This document shows positions 59,001-61,951 of a stretch of 61,951 nt of DNA, one piece after another. Made by a program: the position numbers and the translations under genes. The DNA is from Nemertoderma westbladi (Eukaryota; Xenacoelomorpha; Nemertodermatida; Nemertodermatidae), in assembly GCA_032718475.1 (NCBI GenBank), contig JAUCBJ010004332.1, positions 1 through 61,951 on the forward strand, given 5' to 3'. Position 1 is the first letter of the stretch; each line of letters begins with the position of its first letter. The notes under the pieces were generated by a model that was given only the letters and a program-made list of their open reading frames with translations, ran no database searches and was not told the origin of the DNA.

Positions 59001-60032
59001 GAATTATATCATGTAAATTTAAAACTGTTAAAATTTTATATAAAACAAGGTTTAATTGTTACTAAGCTCCATAAATTGTATTCTTTTCAACAAGAATTTG
59101 TATTTAAAAATTACATCGATTTAAATATTAATCAAAGGCGACTGGCAAAAAGTTATATTGAAACAGCTGTCGCGAAATTGCTGAACAATTCTTTATTTGG
59201 AAAAACGATTGAAAAGATAAGGGACCGATGCAACTTTCGTATCGCTAATAGTAAAGAAAAATGTGACCAATTGGTCAAACGTATAAATCACGAAAATTTC
59301 ATGATTTATAACGATTCCTTATCGGGACATTTATTAGTGAAAGACTCTGTAACTCTCGATAAGCCGGTCTATGTAGGTAGTACTGTCTTGGACTTGGCTA
59401 AATTGGATATGTATGAGTTGTATTACGATAAATTGCTACCTATTGAGAAAGAATTAAACTGTCGAATTGAAATTGTAGCATCAGACATGGACTCTTTAAT
59501 AGGTTGTTACTATAATACATCGCAGAATAATTTTTTAAAAGCCTTAATTAAAAATAATATTTTAGATACATCCAATTACCCCAAGGATCACCCTCTCTAC
59601 AGCGATAAAAATAAATCCAAGCTCTATTACTGTAAAGACGAACTAGCCTCACGTGAAATTAAACAAGCGGTATTTTTAAGACCAAAATTATATTCAATTT
59701 TGGAATGGAATGATTCCAATATTCGTAGAGCAAAAGGTATTACAAGAGCTGTCGTGGATAAAAATATTTGCCACGAAGATTACGTAAGAGCATATAACTC
59801 AAACGAAGAAATTTCCAAGGAAATACATCAGTTTCAGAGCAAATTACACAAAGTGTACACTATAGCACGAGACAAGTTTGCTCTCAGCGCATTTGATGAT
59901 AAACTTTATTGGGTTAATAAAAATCATTCGCTTCCCTGGGGTCACTATCGAACAAAGGTCGAAAAACCTGTGAAAAAAAACAATATACCAATTTATCGGG
60001 AACCAAACAATGAACTATCAGATAGTCAATAA
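56007..60032 (+). CDS. Protein-primed type B DNA polymerase (Polinton/adintovirus-like), 1341 aa
   Basis: An intact single ORF. The N-terminus has C2H2-type fingers (C7, C10, H22, H26; others to residue ~85). A central domain with NDCFKWAI (C287) and HYVCI (H390) could be a papain-fold cysteine protease relative. A further Cys/His finger follows at ~410-437. The exonuclease motifs are FDIES (D470, E472), HNCNHYD (N613-D618) and YLKLD (Y781-D785). A Cys4/His cluster interrupts the exonuclease region (C564, C567, C593, C596). Polymerase motifs are DFNSLY (D881-Y886), KLLNNSLFG (K1057-G1065) and SDMDS (D1160-S1163). All catalytic residues are present. Such polymerases copy linear DNA with a protein primer. 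The next ORF overlaps its end by 23 bp. It is AT-rich and has no stops in a landscape of dead elements. Confidence 0.95.
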   Translation: MDKQLKCPFCPLQISKRNYLTHVKSHFEEYNCFNCRVKCSREEICKRHESTTGCKEMKFCVYEKTCPTCNKEYLYENYLRHDCHQRYYHVRPPPPQRNQNNTMVSRKRLKSGQGSSIFNIERAAHDNRLEIYVYNLPDDEDFPDIHSSLIKILPHIKNLLLGKLSEMNVLRPWLGVNILMYRSHFSEGDQEEAFYFSSSGGAVNTVDSHESFDTWFEYVLEKLMEKIAIFNTRDSGWRVKSLLRVEIKVAESKCKSLEYKGHGYMELPKALSSKRCVINIQTADNDCFKWAIIATKFSSKVKDHKYRTSQYKNYMSHFIFDNGNKDYPTEWPLAIKLFEKQNSAYIINLLLYDNNRVSILRQAPFSKITPDKELLNILLVKNKNTSKQSHYVCITNLNRLMNTTGKHIRCRKYCERWLSHFYSKDVLERHRLVCYRGKSQVEKLPSEKRTHISFRNLDRTLPALFVIYFDIESILEPATNSKFIQNHIPCAVSYLIVPSTELINPPKFYLKTFTKTIDNNCIQDFLDSVYNDITQLYKWAETHTREKIILNDVDKLSFWKAKTCFYCNVLFKDKSEKNKHHSHITGNYIAAACNACNRSLSLKRHMYILAAHNCNHYDLHFLLQVGFTNNRYSDWDIKVIPKNSERYISLSMHIPVKDEKTKIELRVLDTYQFLSFSLSTLVDCSTKDIDSEDITSVLPITEQQMKYFYPNLNNATIKRKGIFPYEYLTDLNKFNDSKLPSIDKFYSKLTQNTCTPEEYSFANASWSQFDCVNLKDYLLAYLKLDVCLLADIFENFRRVCRQNYELEVVYYCSIAAFTYDCALKYNKCKLALIKDYQTYRDFEASIRGGVSFCRKHYIESNIPDTDNYDPSKEECHIFNIDFNSLYSGNLSKKLPVSGFEQVNVTYLENAAPEELIKYLSNLDTEGDIGFFLICDLKYPKDIHDRTLELPLAPEHLSINETMLSPYMREQFNNVCKQRGTNSNYKMCAPKLMLTQFDKELYHVNLKLLKFYIKQGLIVTKLHKLYSFQQEFVFKNYIDLNINQRRLAKSYIETAVAKLLNNSLFGKTIEKIRDRCNFRIANSKEKCDQLVKRINHENFMIYNDSLSGHLLVKDSVTLDKPVYVGSTVLDLAKLDMYELYYDKLLPIEKELNCRIEIVASDMDSLIGCYYNTSQNNFLKALIKNNILDTSNYPKDHPLYSDKNKSKLYYCKDELASREIKQAVFLRPKLYSILEWNDSNIRRAKGITRAVVDKNICHEDYVRAYNSNEEISKEIHQFQSKLHKVYTIARDKFALSAFDDKLYWVNKNHSLPWGHYRTKVEKPVKKNNIPIYREPNNELSDSQ

Positions 60033-60555
60033 GAATGTAAGTTGCCAGCAAGTGTCAGCGATTAATTTTAAAGAATTAAAAAATCAATTATCAGGTAAAC
60101 ACATACTCAAACCAAATCAGTTTATATATAAGATATTTGGTGCCACATTATTAATATTTAAAAATGGTCGTATTACATTATTAGGCAGTAAGTATAATTT
60201 CCAAAAAGTAAAAAAACATATATTTGATAAAACTAGTATTAATTTGATTTTAAAATCTGTTAATTTATGTACTTATATTTTTAGTATTAAGTCTGTAGTC
60301 TATAGGTTATTGATAAACAATACCGGGTTTTATGTTGTCTTTGATAATGTGCAACTTCAAGTTATATATGAACCTGAAATTTTTAATAATTGCAAAATAA
60401 GAATAAATAATACCGTAGTCATTTGTTGCTTTCATACTGGTAAATGTACTTTAATGTGTTCACCTAGCAAATTTCACATTTATTACCCTATATTTAGTAA
60501 ACTTGTTAATTATTTATTAATGTTTGGTGTTGTGACTTTAGGTGTTGGTGATTAG
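60010..60555 (+). CDS. TATA-binding-protein-like protein, 181 aa
   Basis: An uninterrupted ORF whose ATG lies inside the last codons of the polymerase gene, so the two are a compact unit. The protein looks like two tandem repeats of the TBP saddle. Repeat 1 (about 4-75) has PNQFIYKIFGATLLIFKNGR and LLGSKY, matching the P..F..xI......LIF.SGK...GAK pattern. Repeat 2 (about 77-170) has YEPEIF (residues 120-125), VVICCFHTGKCTL and YYPIFSKLVNYL, matching the YEPELF, LLIFVSGK and IYPIL parts of eukaryotic TBP in the same order and spacing. Basic DNA-contacting residues are only partly kept. It could direct transcription of the element's own genes. I know of no TBP among standard Polinton genes. Confidence 0.8.
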   Translation: MNYQIVNKNVSCQQVSAINFKELKNQLSGKHILKPNQFIYKIFGATLLIFKNGRITLLGSKYNFQKVKKHIFDKTSINLILKSVNLCTYIFSIKSVVYRLLINNTGFYVVFDNVQLQVIYEPEIFNNCKIRINNTVVICCFHTGKCTLMCSPSKFHIYYPIFSKLVNYLLMFGVVTLGVGD

Positions 60556-60929
60556 AAGGTGAAAATTAAACATTATTATTTTTCAATCAATCGGTAGTTA
60601 GGGAAAACTAACCTCGTTTGAATAAGCATGACTCTCACGGGCTGACTGCGTGCCTAGCTGCGTAGCTGGCTGCGTGCCGCGAGGCTGGCTGCGTGGCTGA
60701 CTGCGTGCCTAGCTGCGTAGCTGGCTGCGTGCCGCGAGGCTGGCTGCGTGGCTGGCTGCGTGCCGCGAGGCTGGCAGCGATGCTGCTCTGACTGCGTGCC
60801 GCGAGGCTGGCTGTGAGGCTGACTGCGTGCCGCAGGGCTGACTGCGTGACTAGCTGCGAGGGTGGCTAGATGGCAGCAAGGTGGACCGATCCCCAGCAGC
60901 GTGCACATCCGATTATATCCGGCTCACGA
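60556..60929. repeat. GC-rich minisatellite (GCTGCGTGCCGCGAGGCTG)
   Basis: From about 60641 to 60870 there are repeats of GGCTGCGTGCCGCGAGGCTG and shorter GGCTGACTGCGTG units, an abrupt GC-rich island after the AT-rich polymerase block. The minus-strand open frame over it translates the repeat and is not a gene. 60556-60640 shows nothing recognisable. Confidence 0.75.
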
Positions 60930-61809
60930 TATTGTATACAATGGTTTAGTTTGTTACTGCGGGTACTGTTACATTAATACTGTGGTACCGGTACCGTACT
61001 GCAGTACAATGCTAATTAAAGGAAATCAGCATGCTCTATCTGACTATACTGTTACAACAGCGACAGTACTGTATTGTTTGGGTAGGTGATCTAATCCCTA
61101 TATGTGAGACTCCTGCATGTAATCTAGGTTATGACAGCAGTATGCTAATCAAGGTTCGGGTAGATAGCAGTATCCTTATAGTTGAAAAAAACAAATGCTA
61201 TTACATCAGATTACTGCTGTACTGATAAAGTGGATGACAGTTGTGGATAGGAGCCTCTATCTGATTATGCTGTTACATCAAGAACAGCGACAGTACAGCA
61301 GTACTGTATTGTTTGGATAGGTGATCTAATCCCCGTATGTGAGACCCCTGCATGCATCAGATTACTGCTGTACCGATACCAGTAGACAGCGACTACAGTG
61401 TTGGAAGAGTAAAACACTACCGGTACTGATAAAGTGGATGACCGTTGTAGATAGGCCTATAATTTATCAGAACCGGTACCAACAGGTTATCATTACACTC
61501 TATACAGATTATGTTGCATTTTCTGACTAATATTACTAGTCAACTACTGTATGTGTTATTAGTTTGCGACGTAAAGGATGTTTCGCAATACCAGTACATC
61601 TATATTAGAATGATATCGAGAATACTTACTGTACATGTTATGTCTACATCATATTGTTAAAGGTGTATGGTTAACCTAGCGCAATTGACTCTTTTTTAGA
61701 GAACTTGTAAAAAAATTATATTTTATTATATTTTTATATTAACATCAAGAGCATCACCAAAATAAAATTATATTATATCCCATCACATTACATTACATGT
61801 AGAGTAAAC
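60930..61809. repeat. Imperfect tandem duplication and AT-rich DNA
   Basis: A segment with ACAGTACTGTATTGTTTGG, TAGGTGATCTAATCC and TGTGAGAC(T/C)CCTGCATG is present at about 61034-61135 and again at about 61257-61360. GGTACCGGTACCGTACTG-like palindromic text lies near 60985. From 61560 to 61809 nothing recognisable is seen, except that TTTATT at 61722-61727 would be a poly-A signal on the minus strand for the ORF at the edge. Confidence 0.55.
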
Positions 61810-61950
61810 CTACAGTACATCTTCCACCGCAGTTATTTCTTTCTGTTTATCATCGACATCAGTCGCAGTTAAACGCTTTCTCAAGAAAAAGTGTAGAGCC
61901 TCAAACCAACCAACACGTTTTGCCGAGCAGTATCGCTGACAGTTATCCCT
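61810..61950 (-). CDS. Possible 3' end of a gene, cut by the window edge
   Basis: On the minus strand an open frame enters from the right edge and runs 46 codons to a TAG at 61812-61810. It includes CSAKRVGWFEALHFFLRKR followed by an acidic hydrophilic end (KEITAVEDVL). The amphipathic segment and charged tail look protein-like, and an AATAAA lies about 85 bp downstream on the same strand. The length is too short to exclude chance and I recognise no family. Confidence 0.35.
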   Translation of the reverse strand, partial: RDNCQRYCSAKRVGWFEALHFFLRKRLTATDVDDKQKEITAVEDVL

Positions 61951-61951
61951 T

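Noticed and set aside
60654-60908. 84-codon minus-strand ORF of Ala/Ser/Gln/His repeats
   Set aside because: Translation of the GC-rich minisatellite.

Overview
This window is animal nuclear DNA, almost entirely mobile elements. It holds BEL/Pao LTR retrotransposons, an RTE-like LINE, a Penelope-like element, a MULE transposase remnant, a hAT-type MITE, and a protein-primed DNA polymerase B gene cluster of the Polinton/adintovirus kind. That mixture, with CpG-decay stop codons and the lack of bacterial gene organisation, suggests a marine invertebrate. I cannot name the species and see no complete host gene.

Layout. 1-4161 is relic DNA: a fragment of BEL pol, an inverted partial LTR of the BEL1 family, poly-C tracts, a 509-bp MITE with an 8-bp target duplication, and a small minisatellite. 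4167-50886 is one BEL/Pao element on the minus strand (BEL1) with 1203-bp LTRs and a CGTAC target duplication. Its leader is split by a second BEL/Pao element on the plus strand (BEL2, 20799-48030, LTR about 2.27 kb, duplication CAGCT). The 3' LTR of BEL2 is split in turn by a 5'-truncated third element (BEL3, 40877-47440, apparent duplication GTTAT). An RTE-like LINE (28680-29770, duplication GAGCCTACCA) sits inside the BEL2 coding region. Without their guests, BEL1 and BEL2 are about 19.5 and 20.7 kb, very large for BEL/Pao.

The main result is that all three BEL/Pao elements carry, 3' of the integrase and (in BEL1 and BEL2) inside the LTRs, a long extra gene in the position where env would lie. 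The proteins are highly diverged but share one plan: an N-terminal domain with a CxxC...CxxH zinc site (BEL1 and BEL2), a DEDD-type 3'-5' exonuclease-like domain, about three CCHC zinc knuckles, and a basic tail. I know of no described BEL/Pao group with such a gene. BEL2 also carries twelve copies of a 20-bp palindrome scattered through coding and non-coding parts in several reading frames, and a Pol III type-2 promoter-like sequence in its LTR.

50892-53310 holds a MULE transposase fragment and a 5'-truncated Penelope-like element. 54397-60555 is an AT-rich compact block of three uninterrupted ORFs: a 348-aa protein with a possible PC4-like segment, a 1341-aa protein-primed DNA polymerase B with zinc fingers, and an overlapping 181-aa protein that resembles a two-repeat TATA-binding protein. 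No capsid, integrase or packaging ATPase gene is visible, so this is either a partial Polinton-like element or a reduced or unusual one. The last kilobase is simple and tandem repeats, plus a possible 3' end of a minus-strand gene at the window edge.
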